Below, one piece after another: positions 18,995 to 26,646 of a DNA stretch of 64,000 bases (the stretch's first letter is position 1; every line of letters starts with the position of its first letter). The notes below the pieces were generated by a model, which had not been told where the DNA came from, ran no database searches, and saw only the letters and a program-made list of their open reading frames with translations. The position numbers and the translations under genes were made by a program. This stretch comes from Halobellus salinus (lineage in GTDB: Archaea > Halobacteriota > Halobacteria > Halobacteriales > Haloferacaceae): contig NZ_BMOC01000001.1 in the NCBI RefSeq assembly GCF_014646875.1, forward strand, positions 62,001 through 126,000, written 5' to 3'.

Positions 18995-20293
18995 ATGTGC
19001 GACCACACTGCGGACCCGGTGCTCTACCCCAACCGCGGAACAGACGACATCGATCCGGACGACGACGGCGTCTCCCGGCGGACGCTGCTCGCGGGATCGG
19101 CAGCGGCGGGTGCCGCTGCAACCGCCGGGTGTTCCCGTTCGATCCCCGGGTCCGGGGACGCAGACGACGGGCCGGGGCCACCCACAGTGTACGTGTTCAA
19201 TACGGGCGACATGACCGTGAGCGTGATCGACACCGACGCCGACGACGTCGTGGCCACGACGTATCTGGGCGCGACGGCGTCGTTCCCCTCAAACCAGTAC
19301 CTTCCCGGGTTGCTTACCGACGGTGACGACGTCGTGTGGCTGAACGTCGACCGGGGGGTTCGGGCGGTCACCGCCGGGTCGCTGTCGGAGGTCGCGTCGC
19401 TGGACACCGGATCGGGGGCGAACTGGCAGGAGGTCACCCCGGACGGAAAGCACCTCGTGGTGAGCGCGCGGGAACCCGCCCACACACAGTACCGGGTGGA
19501 CGCCGACCCCACCTCCGACACCTTCGGCGAGGTGACGGCGGAACTCGACCGGACCGACGAGGGCGGCCGCGGCGACACCGACGGCCCCGGGCCGTGTGAC
19601 GTCTCGATCCACCCCGACGGACAGTACGCGTACGTCCCCGACATCTTCGGCGACACCCTGACCGTTATCGACTACGAGGACTTCGGGATCGTGACCCAGG
19701 TGTCGGTCGACCCCGACGCCGACGCCGACGCCGTCGCCCCGTGGATGAACACCGTCGCCTGGGACGGCAACACGCTGCTCGTGGAGAACAGCGGGGGTGA
19801 CACCGGGACCGAGAGCATCTGGGACGTGAGCGACCCGGAAGCCCCCGAGGAGGTGGTTCGGCTCACCGCCGACGACGGGTTGGGGGCGCGCCCGTTGACA
19901 AGCGAGATCGGGCCGGATTCGGAGTTCGGGTACGTCTTCACCCCCGGCTCCGACGACGTGACCGTGATCGACCTCGCCGCGCGCGAGGTCGCCGGCCGAA
20001 TCGATCTCGGCGGGTCGGGGTTCGTCGGCACGTGGGGTCCCGCCCGCGAGAAGCTCTACGTTCCGGTCCAGAGCGACGACGAAGTGAAAGTGATCGATCA
20101 CGCCGAGCGGGCGGTCGCGGGGACCATCCCGGTTGGGTCGAAGCCATACGGCGCGACCGCCGGTCGGGTCCGCCCCGACACCGACACCTCGAACGGCCTG
20201 CTCGCGTCGCTGGCGCGGTTGGGGGTGGCGCTCCCGGGCGGCGGCACCACGTACTGCATCGGCGAGTGCGCCTGCGGCCACGAACTCCGGTGA
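18995..20293 (+). CDS. Tat-exported beta-propeller lipoprotein (YVTN-type repeats)
   Basis: The 432-residue protein has a twin-arginine signal after a short acidic lead (VSRRTLLAGSAAAG) and a lipobox ending TAGC near residue 45, so it should be folded, exported and lipid-anchored. The rest is made of beta-propeller blades with phrases such as VYVFNTGDMTVSVID, PDGQYAYVPDIFGDTLTVID and GYVFTPGSDDVTVIDLA. It ends with a cysteine-rich CIGECACGH motif, which could bind a metal or form disulfides and is unusual for such propellers. Function unknown; many relatives are binding or scaffold proteins at the cell surface. Confidence 0.75.
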   Translation: MCDHTADPVLYPNRGTDDIDPDDDGVSRRTLLAGSAAAGAAATAGCSRSIPGSGDADDGPGPPTVYVFNTGDMTVSVIDTDADDVVATTYLGATASFPSNQYLPGLLTDGDDVVWLNVDRGVRAVTAGSLSEVASLDTGSGANWQEVTPDGKHLVVSAREPAHTQYRVDADPTSDTFGEVTAELDRTDEGGRGDTDGPGPCDVSIHPDGQYAYVPDIFGDTLTVIDYEDFGIVTQVSVDPDADADAVAPWMNTVAWDGNTLLVENSGGDTGTESIWDVSDPEAPEEVVRLTADDGLGARPLTSEIGPDSEFGYVFTPGSDDVTVIDLAAREVAGRIDLGGSGFVGTWGPAREKLYVPVQSDDEVKVIDHAERAVAGTIPVGSKPYGATAGRVRPDTDTSNGLLASLARLGVALPGGGTTYCIGECACGHELR

Positions 20294-20341
20294 CGGCCAG
20301 CGGGACACCGCCTGCCCCACCGACCCGCTCTCGCCCGGGCG

Positions 20342-21520
20342 TCACCGCCTCGCCAACAGCGCGGCCGCGGCGACCAGACAGACCACGAACCCGGCGAACG
20401 CGAGGTCGTAGCTGGCGTAGGTGGCGACGATGCCGACATACGCCGGCCCGATGGCGTTCGCGATCAGGAACAGCGCCCGCGCCGCCCCCAAATCGGCACC
20501 CGTTCCGTCGGCGGGCGCGCCGTCGAGGATGATGGCGTCCGCGAGCGGGAATCCGGTCTTGTACCCGAGCGCGAACACCCCGATCGCGACCCAGATCGCG
20601 AGGGTGGACCCAACGAGGATGAGTGCGGTCATCGCTGTTGCGGCGACCGACAGCCCCCCGACCGCGACCGCCCGCCGGGAGATCCGGTCGCCCAGGATCC
20701 CGGCGGCGGGTTTGACCGCGAACCCGACCGCGAAGACGATCGCGAACGTCAGTCCCGCGAGGCTCTCTGAGAACCCCTTCGCCCGCGCGAGGTAGGTCGG
20801 AACGAAGTTGATGAACCCGCCGACCATGAAATAAAACAGCGAAAAGGCGACGAGGGTCTCCCGCTGCCGGTTGCTCTCGACCAACCGGCCGACCGTACTC
20901 CGGAGGTCCAGCGTCGTCTCCCCCACGTGATACCCGTCCCGAGTCGTGACGGTGTAGACGACCGTGAGGGCTGCGAGTCCGACCGCGATCGGGAAGAAGG
21001 GCGTGCGCCACGTGAAGTACGTCAACGCGAGGACCGCGATGCCGGAGGACAACAGCCCGCCGGCGTCGGTGCCCGCGGCATAGATCCCGAGCGCGCGGCC
21101 GCGGTCATCGGTGAAGAGATCCGAGAGTAGCGCTCGCGAGGGGATGGCGAACAGCCCCTTCCCGAGACCGACAACCGTCGACGCGAGCAGGAACGTCACC
21201 AACCCGGTGGTGAGCCCGAAGAGCCCGAACCCAACCGCGATGACCACCATCCCGGGCACGATCAGCGTGGTCCGGTTCCACCGGTCGGAGTACTCTCCAC
21301 TGGGGTACTGGACCACGGCGTAAGAGCCCTGGAAGATCGCGAGCGCGATCCCCGCAGTGGCCTCGGTGATCCCGAGGTCGGTGATGATCGTCGGCAGCAG
21401 CGGTGACAGCAGGAACCGGCCGGTCTGGAGCGTCGCCCACCCCAGGGACACGACCACCAGCATCCGGCGCGCGTAGCCGGTCGCGTCCACCGACTCTCTC
21501 ACCCCGTTCGACTCGGTCAC
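20342..21520 (-). CDS. Major facilitator superfamily transporter
   Basis: The 392-residue protein has twelve predicted membrane helices and the MFS signature loop (GEYSDRWNR) after TM2, plus AAGILGDRISRR in the second half. I start it at the GTG (21520, VTESNGV) because the family's first helix follows about 25 residues later and the longer upstream frame is low-complexity threonine/arginine. It lies 64 bases after the solute-binding lipoprotein gene on the same strand and is probably co-transcribed with it, although MFS proteins do not use such binding proteins. Substrate unknown. Confidence 0.8.
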   Translation of the reverse strand: MTESNGVRESVDATGYARRMLVVVSLGWATLQTGRFLLSPLLPTIITDLGITEATAGIALAIFQGSYAVVQYPSGEYSDRWNRTTLIVPGMVVIAVGFGLFGLTTGLVTFLLASTVVGLGKGLFAIPSRALLSDLFTDDRGRALGIYAAGTDAGGLLSSGIAVLALTYFTWRTPFFPIAVGLAALTVVYTVTTRDGYHVGETTLDLRSTVGRLVESNRQRETLVAFSLFYFMVGGFINFVPTYLARAKGFSESLAGLTFAIVFAVGFAVKPAAGILGDRISRRAVAVGGLSVAATAMTALILVGSTLAIWVAIGVFALGYKTGFPLADAIILDGAPADGTGADLGAARALFLIANAIGPAYVGIVATYASYDLAFAGFVVCLVAAAALLARR

Positions 21521-21584
21521 GTCCTCGTGTCGGCGGGGCTCCCTGACGTGGTTTCCGATTCGCGGGCGCAGGACCGACCGCGCG

Positions 21585-22811
21585 TCAGGCCTCTGCCGGG
21601 ATCGCCGGCAGCGGGTCGGTTCGGAACACTTCGGTGTATCCGTAGTTGCCCTCGGGGTAGTGCGACGGTGGGTCGCCGGTGATGGTGCTGTACACCTGGA
21701 TCTGGTTTTTGAGCTCCCCGGAGTCGGCGTACTGGATCGGGTTCGCAAACAGCGTGTCAAACTCGATGGCGCGCGTCGCCTCCGTGACAGCCTCGGGGTC
21801 GGCCTCGCCGGCGTTCTCGATCGCCTGGGCGATGAGCTTGCCCGTGACGTATCCGTGGGCGGTGTGGGTGTTGAACTGCGCGCCCACCGCCCGGGCGTAC
21901 CGCTCTGCGACCTCGGCGAACTCGTCGCTGTACGGGTCGGCGAGGTGGACGTGGGTGAACCCGCGCTCGGAGTCCGCACCCAGCGTCGACCGCACCACGT
22001 CCGGCGGCCACGAGGAGCCGGTCACGACCTCGGGGTCGTAGCCCAACTCGTAGAGCTGCCGGGTGATCGTCAGCACGCCCGGCGGGTGTCCGCTCGTCAC
22101 CACCATCCCGACATCGTCGGGGATCTGCCGGACGTACGTGGAGAAGTCGCTCTCGGAGACGGGGGCCACCTGGATGTCCACGTCGACGGCGAAGGCCGCC
22201 TCGATCGCCGATCGAACGGAACGCCCCCACGCGTAGTCGGCGACAATGGCGCTGATCGACTCGTACCCCCGCGTCTCGGCGAGCGCCGCCTGTGCCCGCA
22301 TCGTCGGCTCTGCGGGGAGGAGCCCGACACGGAAGGCGTGCCGCGTCTCCGGGGTGATGGTGTCGCTCGATCCGGCCAGGTGCATGTACATCGGGATTCC
22401 GAGCTCCTCGGCGGTGCGGGCGGTGCGGATCCCCACGTCGGAGCTCACCGGTCCGGTGGCGGCTACAACCTCCTCCTGTTCGGCGAACCGCTCGAAGATC
22501 GACGCCGCCTCGGCGGGATCGCTCCCGGAGTCGGCTTCGATAACGTTCAGCTCCCGGCCGTCAAGCACGCCACCGTCCCGGTTGATTTCGTCGACGGCGA
22601 ACGCGAGCCCCGAGGCGTGGACCCGCCCCCACACCGAGAAGTTCCCCGAGAGCGGCTGTATCGCTCCGACCCTGATCGGTTCCTCGTCGCTGTCGCCGGC
22701 GTCGCCGGCTGTGGTGCCGTTGTCGTTGCTACAGCCCGCAATCGCCCCGACGCCGGCCGTCCCGGCCGCCGCCAGAAACTGCCGCCTGTCGACCGTCCCG
22801 TACGTTCTCAC
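21585..22811 (-). CDS. Tat lipoprotein, branched-chain amino acid-type ABC solute-binding protein (LivK-like)
   Basis: The 408-residue protein begins with a twin-arginine lipoprotein signal (DRRQFLAAAG ... IAGCSND) followed by a periplasmic-binding-protein type I fold: IRVGAIQPLSGNFSVWG, GLAFAVDEINRDGG, then GPVSSDVGIRTARTAEE and MVVTSGHPPG. Such proteins deliver amino acids or amides (urea, short amides) to ABC permeases outside the membrane. No permease or ATPase genes of the Liv type are next to it; an MFS gene follows instead, so it may work with a transporter elsewhere or act as a sensor. The start is GTG. Confidence 0.8.
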   Translation of the reverse strand: MRTYGTVDRRQFLAAAGTAGVGAIAGCSNDNGTTAGDAGDSDEEPIRVGAIQPLSGNFSVWGRVHASGLAFAVDEINRDGGVLDGRELNVIEADSGSDPAEAASIFERFAEQEEVVAATGPVSSDVGIRTARTAEELGIPMYMHLAGSSDTITPETRHAFRVGLLPAEPTMRAQAALAETRGYESISAIVADYAWGRSVRSAIEAAFAVDVDIQVAPVSESDFSTYVRQIPDDVGMVVTSGHPPGVLTITRQLYELGYDPEVVTGSSWPPDVVRSTLGADSERGFTHVHLADPYSDEFAEVAERYARAVGAQFNTHTAHGYVTGKLIAQAIENAGEADPEAVTEATRAIEFDTLFANPIQYADSGELKNQIQVYSTITGDPPSHYPEGNYGYTEVFRTDPLPAIPAEA

Positions 22812-22867
22812 AGTTATTTCGAGGTGTAGTGAACTGTTGAGGTTGACGGTCTGTCCCGGTCACTCCG

Positions 22868-23041
22868 ACCGACGAGGTCCGCCACCGCATCGGGGTCGGT
22901 GCTGTCGGCCGCGTGGTCGATCACGGTCGCCTCACCGGCCGCGTGGTCGATCACGGTCGCCTCACCGGCCGCGTGGTCCCGAACAGCCGCGATTGCGGCC
23001 GCGAGCCGCGCTTCGTCGCGACCGTTCAGCACGACGCCACA
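22868..23041 (-). pseudogene. Remnant of a short-chain dehydrogenase gene
   Basis: The minus strand reads VVLNGRDEARLAAAIAAV, then a ten-residue duplicated stretch (DHAAGEATVI twice) and DPDAVADLVG. This matches the region after the Rossmann GxxxGIG motif in SDR enzymes, where the arginine that binds NADP is followed by a DPxxV helix. The nucleotide-binding start and the whole catalytic half are missing. It fills much of the 471-base gap 22812-23282; the remainder shows nothing I recognise. Confidence 0.55.
22907..22978. repeat. Tandem 30-bp duplication inside the dehydrogenase remnant
   Basis: Units lie at 22907-22936 and 22937-22966, with a 12-base partial third unit. The unit length is a multiple of three, so it adds ten residues to the decayed frame. 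Confidence 0.9.
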
Positions 23042-23282
23042 AGCCGTCCACGACGAGCGCCCGCGCCGACACCGAGCGGGACTGTGCGGGTGTGTGAGGC
23101 CCTCCAACTCGGTCTCCCTACTGGTCCCGCCGGAAGCACTCCAAACGAAACAGCACTCACGGTCGGGTGCAGCACTCCCCGTTCGCCGGCTCCGCGGGCC
23201 GCCGGGCGACACCGACGGAACCCGCACGTCGCCGGGGCCGATGAGCAGCTATTTGTGTCCAGGCCGCGGCTGGGCAGAGACT

Positions 23283-23774
23283 GTGACCCGAACCGGCCCA
23301 GCGTACGTCGAATCCGAGTCGGAGCTGTTCGCCGATATCGACCGCAAGCGAGCGAACGGTGACGTCACCGCGGCGACCGCCGACGCGTTCGTCGAACTCT
23401 ACGAGTTCGCCACGGACATCGGCGACAGAGTGTCCATCGGGCAGGCGAAACACGCCAACTTCCAAGCGAAAGTGGATGCCCACCAGGCCGGCTACCGGAA
23501 CGACCCAAGCGTGTTCACCGCGAACGTCAGTGGGACGCTGAAAGTCTGGCCCGCGAGGATGGTGCTGGACAACGCTCCCGACGTTGACGCGGTCGGGTGG
23601 GACGCGGCGGACTACCACGAGTTCGAGCGGGCGTTCCAGTCCCTGCGGGGCGTGCCGCACGACGCGACGACCGTCCCGTTCGAGCGGGTCGGCTCCGACG
23701 TCGACGTCGCCGAGTTCGAATCGATCGTCGAGCGGTTCGTCGCGGCCTGCCGGCCTAAAGCCGGCGGGGCGTAG
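23283..23774 (+). CDS. Hypothetical protein, 163 residues
   Basis: I do not recognise the family. The protein is acidic with balanced composition, consistent third-position GC bias and an orderly alternation of helices and strands: a helical start (ESESELFADIDRKRANGD), a central segment GDRVSIGQAKHANFQAKV with SVFTANVSGTLKVWP, and a helical C-terminus (FESIVERFVAACRP). The GTG at 23283 is chosen because an AT-rich CTATTTG at 23249-23255 lies about 30 bases upstream; an in-frame ATG at 23241 is possible. It is convergent with the JAMM gene. Confidence 0.6.
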   Translation: MTRTGPAYVESESELFADIDRKRANGDVTAATADAFVELYEFATDIGDRVSIGQAKHANFQAKVDAHQAGYRNDPSVFTANVSGTLKVWPARMVLDNAPDVDAVGWDAADYHEFERAFQSLRGVPHDATTVPFERVGSDVDVAEFESIVERFVAACRPKAGGA

Positions 23775-23831
23775 CACGGTCGATTCCGCAGGGCCCGTCG
23801 CCGCCGACCGCCGGCGGGGAGGGTGCTCGAC

Positions 23832-24242
23832 CTACCCCTCGATGGCGACCCGCTCGCCCGCGAAGCCGCCGCCGCGCCACCGCCACGACCCCAGGAAGGG
23901 GTGGCCGTCGAACGCACAGATGGCGTAGGAGTACCCCCGCCACGTCGCGCGGTCGACGTCGGTCGTGCTGGGGTGTGTCGGCCCCGCGGGGTGGGTGTGG
24001 TAGAAGCCCACGACGTCCGATCCGGCGTCCTCGACGTGGTCGATCACCGCGAGGAGTTCCTCCGGGTCCATCGCGTACCGGGTCTGTGGGGTGTCAGCGG
24101 CGTTCTCGACGGGGGAGACGTCGGTGACGTGGCTCTCCCCGTCGCCGTAGTCGCCGGCGAGCACGCCGCAGACCTCTCTGTCGCCGCCGCCGTGCCCGTG
24201 GCGGACGATCGCGTCGTAGGCGTCGCGGGTGAACGAGAGCAC
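23832..24242 (-). CDS. JAMM/MPN+ metalloprotease, HvJAMM1-like desampylase candidate
   Basis: The 136-residue protein has the complete JAMM zinc site: Glu23 in REVCGVLAG and HTHPAGPTHPSTTD, giving His82, His84, Ser92 and Asp95 in the exact HxHx7SxxD spacing. Size and features match HvJAMM1 of Haloferax, which removes ubiquitin-like SAMP modifiers from proteins and from SAMP chains. The start is GTG at 24242. The rhodanese gene ends 11 bases upstream on the same strand, so the two are probably one transcript. Since SAMPs are also sulfur carriers, pairing a sulfurtransferase with a desampylase is meaningful. Confidence 0.85.
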   Translation of the reverse strand: MLSFTRDAYDAIVRHGHGGGDREVCGVLAGDYGDGESHVTDVSPVENAADTPQTRYAMDPEELLAVIDHVEDAGSDVVGFYHTHPAGPTHPSTTDVDRATWRGYSYAICAFDGHPFLGSWRWRGGGFAGERVAIEG

Positions 24243-24253
24243 GGAACTCGGTG

Positions 24254-24574
24254 TCAGTCGCCGGGTTCGAGGTCGTACGACCACTCCCGGTACCCGCCGG
24301 CCATGCTCTTGACCGACGCGTTGTCGACACCCTCGTAGCTCCCGATGAGCCGGGCGGCCTGGATCGACGACTGGCCGATGGGACACGCCACGACCACGTC
24401 GTCGCCCCACTCGACGTTGTCGACCCGGCGCGGGAGTTCCGCCAGCGGGATGTTCCTCGCGCCGGGGATGTGGCCGCGCTCGAACTCCGCGGGCGACCGG
24501 ATGTCGATGATCTGGGTGTCGGTCCCGTCGTCGATCCGTTGTTTGACGTCCTCGGTGGAGATTTCCTCGACCAT
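24254..24574 (-). CDS. Rhodanese-like sulfurtransferase (single domain)
   Basis: The 106-residue protein is a single rhodanese domain: IIDIRSPAEFERGHIPGARNIP and the active-site loop CPIGQSS with Cys64, which would carry the persulfide. The CPIGQSS loop has six residues after the cysteine, as in sulfurtransferases rather than Cdc25-type arsenate or phosphatase loops. It probably supplies sulfur to thiolation, for example SAMP/MoaD-type carriers or tRNA, in the cytoplasm. The ATG at 24574 is one base after the stop of a 38-codon frame that begins at the predicted transcript start. The JAMM protease gene follows. Confidence 0.82.
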   Translation of the reverse strand: MVEEISTEDVKQRIDDGTDTQIIDIRSPAEFERGHIPGARNIPLAELPRRVDNVEWGDDVVVACPIGQSSIQAARLIGSYEGVDNASVKSMAGGYREWSYDLEPGD

Positions 24575-24575
24575 G

Positions 24576-24692
24576 TTATTGCCCCGTCGGAGAGCGCCCG
24601 TTGTTCGTTGCACGCCCGTGCTGTTCGGCTGCGGCCCCGTCGCCGGTCGCGTGGCGGGGTTCGACGGCGACTGTCGGATCGGTGTCCGTCAT
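24576..24692 (-). CDS. Leaderless 38-residue small protein ahead of the rhodanese-JAMM operon
   Basis: The ATG at 24692 lies 27 bases after the centre of a TATA-like box (24714-24723), so it would be the leaderless first frame of the operon. It ends with TAA at 24576-24578, one base before the rhodanese ATG. The peptide starts MTDTDPTVAVEP and is hydrophilic, without a recognisable domain. It may be a real small protein or a leader whose translation feeds ribosomes to the rhodanese. Confidence 0.45.
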   Translation of the reverse strand: MTDTDPTVAVEPRHATGDGAAAEQHGRATNNGRSPTGQ

Positions 24693-24713
24693 ACCACCGC
24701 GTAGACGGCCTCC

Positions 24714-24723
24714 GAGTAAACCG
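24714..24723 (-). promoter_or_regulatory. TATA-like box of the small protein-rhodanese-JAMM operon
   Basis: The minus strand reads GGTTTACTCG, positioned for a transcript start at about 24691. Confidence 0.4.
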
Positions 24724-24799
24724 GTTTCGGAGCGCGCGACCCCGCCACCGGAGAGTCCGTGTATGCCGGGCTGTTCCGATCGGCGCTCAACGCGCGTCA

Positions 24800-24809
24800 G
24801 CTACATACC
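24800..24809 (+). promoter_or_regulatory. TATA-like box, leaderless start of msrA
   Basis: GCTACATACC is centred 27 bases before the ATG at 24832 and excludes the longer in-frame start at 24601. Confidence 0.4.
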
Positions 24810-24831
24810 GATCGGCACCCAAACGGCGCGT

Positions 24832-25359
24832 ATGCCAACCGAAGCCACATTCGGCGGCGGGTGTTTCTGGTGTACCGAGGCTGCGATGGACGTCCTCGAC
24901 GGCGTGGAGTCGGTCACGTCGGGGTATGCCGGCGGCGACACCGACGACCCCACCTACCGTGAGGTCTGTTCCGGCCGCACCGGCCACGCGGAGGTTGTCC
25001 AAGTGGAATACGACCCCGACCGGATCGGCTACGACGACCTGTTGGAGGTGTTCTTCGCGACCCACGACCCCACGCAGTTGAACCGCCAGGGGCCGGACGT
25101 GGGGTCGCAGTACCGCTCGATCGTGCTGTACCACGACGAGACCCAGCGCGAGCAGGCCGAGGCGTACATTGACGCGCTCGCCCCCGAGTACGACGACGCG
25201 GTCGTGACCGAGGTCGAACCCCTCGAACGGTTCTGGCGGGCCGAGGAGAAACACCAAGACTACTTCGAGAAGAACCCGCGCGACGCGTACTGCCGGATGC
25301 ACGCGAAGCCGAAAGTCGAGAAAGTGCGGAACCGGTTCGCGGAGAACGTCGCGCAGTAG
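24832..25359 (+). CDS. msrA: Peptide-methionine (S)-S-oxide reductase
   Basis: The 175-residue protein carries the MsrA active-site motif GGGCFWCTEA with catalytic Cys11 and a second cysteine at 14. It also has SGYAGG, YREVCSGRTGHAE and the C-terminal EEKHQDYFEKNP. It reduces methionine S-sulfoxide in oxidised proteins using thioredoxin-type reductants in the cytoplasm. Length is normal for the single-domain enzyme. The gene is divergent from the rhodanese operon, with about 140 bases between the two starts. Confidence 0.95.
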   Translation: MPTEATFGGGCFWCTEAAMDVLDGVESVTSGYAGGDTDDPTYREVCSGRTGHAEVVQVEYDPDRIGYDDLLEVFFATHDPTQLNRQGPDVGSQYRSIVLYHDETQREQAEAYIDALAPEYDDAVVTEVEPLERFWRAEEKHQDYFEKNPRDAYCRMHAKPKVEKVRNRFAENVAQ

Positions 25360-25390
25360 CGTCGGTCCCGGCGAAGCCGGGAGCCACCCC

Positions 25391-26434
25391 TCAGGTCCGT
25401 GGAAGCCGAACCTGGACGACGTTGCCGCCGTACGCGCTCTCCTCGAACGAGAGCTCCCCACCGGAGCGTTCTGTCACCCACTTCACCAGCCACAGCCCGA
25501 GTCCGCTGCCGTGTCGCGTCCGGGTCCGCTCCGCGTCGCCAGTCACCACCGCGCGCTCGTGCTCTGCGATCCGCGGCCCGTCATCGGCCACCCGGATGGC
25601 GGCCCACCGCGGGCCGAGCGCCGCCGCCGACACCTCGACGTACGGCGACTCGGAGGGGTTGTGGACGATCGCGTTGTCGATCAGGCCGTGGATCGCGGAT
25701 TCGAGGTGGCTGTCGCCACGGACAACCAGCCGCTCGGGGAGGTCCGCGACGACCTCCGCGCGCGGGAACAGCTGCCGGTGTTCCGACACCGCGTCGTAGA
25801 CGGCCGGGACGCAGTCGATCCCGCCGGCGTCCAACTCCGGGGCGGAGAGCAGCGAATCGATCTCGTCGGCCTCGCGGGTGAGTTTCTCCAGGTTCGCAGC
25901 CGCCGTCTCGATCGTGGCCGCCGCCCCGACCGCCTCCGTCGACGACGCGCCGAGTTGGTCGAGCAACCGGGCGGTGTGGCCCAGGATGACGTTCGACTCG
26001 TTCCGAAGGTTGTGCCGGAGCACCCGGGTCAGGACCTGGAGTCGGTGCTCGGTCCAGGTCAGCTCCGTGATGTCGGTGTACACCGCGAACCCGTCGAGTT
26101 CCGCCTCCCCCTCAGTGTAGGGAATCCCCCGGTAGCGGAACTCCCGAAGCCCCGTCGCGGTTTCGCGTTTCACCCGCTGGTGGTTGGTTTCTCCGGCGGC
26201 CGTCCGGCTGTCGAGGGCGCGGGCTTCCGCGTCGAGCCACTCCGGGACGATCCAGTCGTTGAGCGGTTCACCCCGGATGTCGTCGATGGCGTAGCCGAAC
26301 GTCTCGACGAACGCGGCGTTTGCCTCACGCACGATCGGGTCACCCTCAACGATCTCGAACTCCACGACCGAGTCTTGGACGTGCTCAAGGAGGTGGTCGT
26401 ACGGGGTGCCGTCGACCGTCTGTCGGTTTGACAC
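25391..26434 (-). CDS. PAS-domain histidine kinase
   Basis: The 347-residue soluble protein has one N-terminal PAS domain (about 10-120, containing VREANAAFVETFGY and GFAVYTDITEL), a dimerisation/phosphoacceptor helix with His141 in RVLRHNLRNESNVILGH and a C-terminal HATPase domain (GLIDNAIVHNP, RVADDGPRI, RHGSGLGLWLVKWV). The H-box form LRHNLRN is typical of haloarchaeal orphan kinases. There are no membrane segments, so it senses a cytoplasmic signal such as redox or light. No response-regulator gene is adjacent. The GTG at 26434 is chosen because the TATA box at 26467-26474 puts the transcript start near 26443. Confidence 0.85.
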   Translation of the reverse strand: MSNRQTVDGTPYDHLLEHVQDSVVEFEIVEGDPIVREANAAFVETFGYAIDDIRGEPLNDWIVPEWLDAEARALDSRTAAGETNHQRVKRETATGLREFRYRGIPYTEGEAELDGFAVYTDITELTWTEHRLQVLTRVLRHNLRNESNVILGHTARLLDQLGASSTEAVGAAATIETAAANLEKLTREADEIDSLLSAPELDAGGIDCVPAVYDAVSEHRQLFPRAEVVADLPERLVVRGDSHLESAIHGLIDNAIVHNPSESPYVEVSAAALGPRWAAIRVADDGPRIAEHERAVVTGDAERTRTRHGSGLGLWLVKWVTERSGGELSFEESAYGGNVVQVRLPRT

Positions 26435-26466
26435 GGTGTGACACCAACACACATCCACGGACGCGT

Positions 26467-26474
26467 GTTATATC
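26467..26474 (-). promoter_or_regulatory. TATA box of the PAS kinase gene
   Basis: The minus strand reads GATATAAC; the predicted transcript start near 26443 lies just upstream of the GTG at 26434. Confidence 0.45.
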
Positions 26475-26569
26475 CATCGGACAACCGCAACTCTCACCGG
26501 GTTAAACACGGGTGTATTCGCCTCCCAGTCACATAACCGGACGTTTGATCAACGGCCGGACAGGAGCGT

Positions 26570-26631
26570 CCGTGTTCCGTCGACCAGCGCCGGTCCCCGT
26601 CCGTGTTCCGTCGACCAGCGCCGGTCCCCGT
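26570..26631. repeat. Perfect 31-bp tandem duplication
   Basis: Two identical 31-base units, 26570-26600 and 26601-26631, lie in the spacer between the kinase promoter and the 3' end of proA. No coding function is seen in the spacer 26459-26646. Confidence 0.95.
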
Positions 26632-26646
26632 CCGTGGGACGAAGTA

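Noticed and set aside
22814-23227. The whole 137-codon minus-strand frame as a functional protein
   Set aside because: Only about 58 codons resemble a dehydrogenase; both flanks are unrelated arginine-rich sequence and the cofactor motif is missing.
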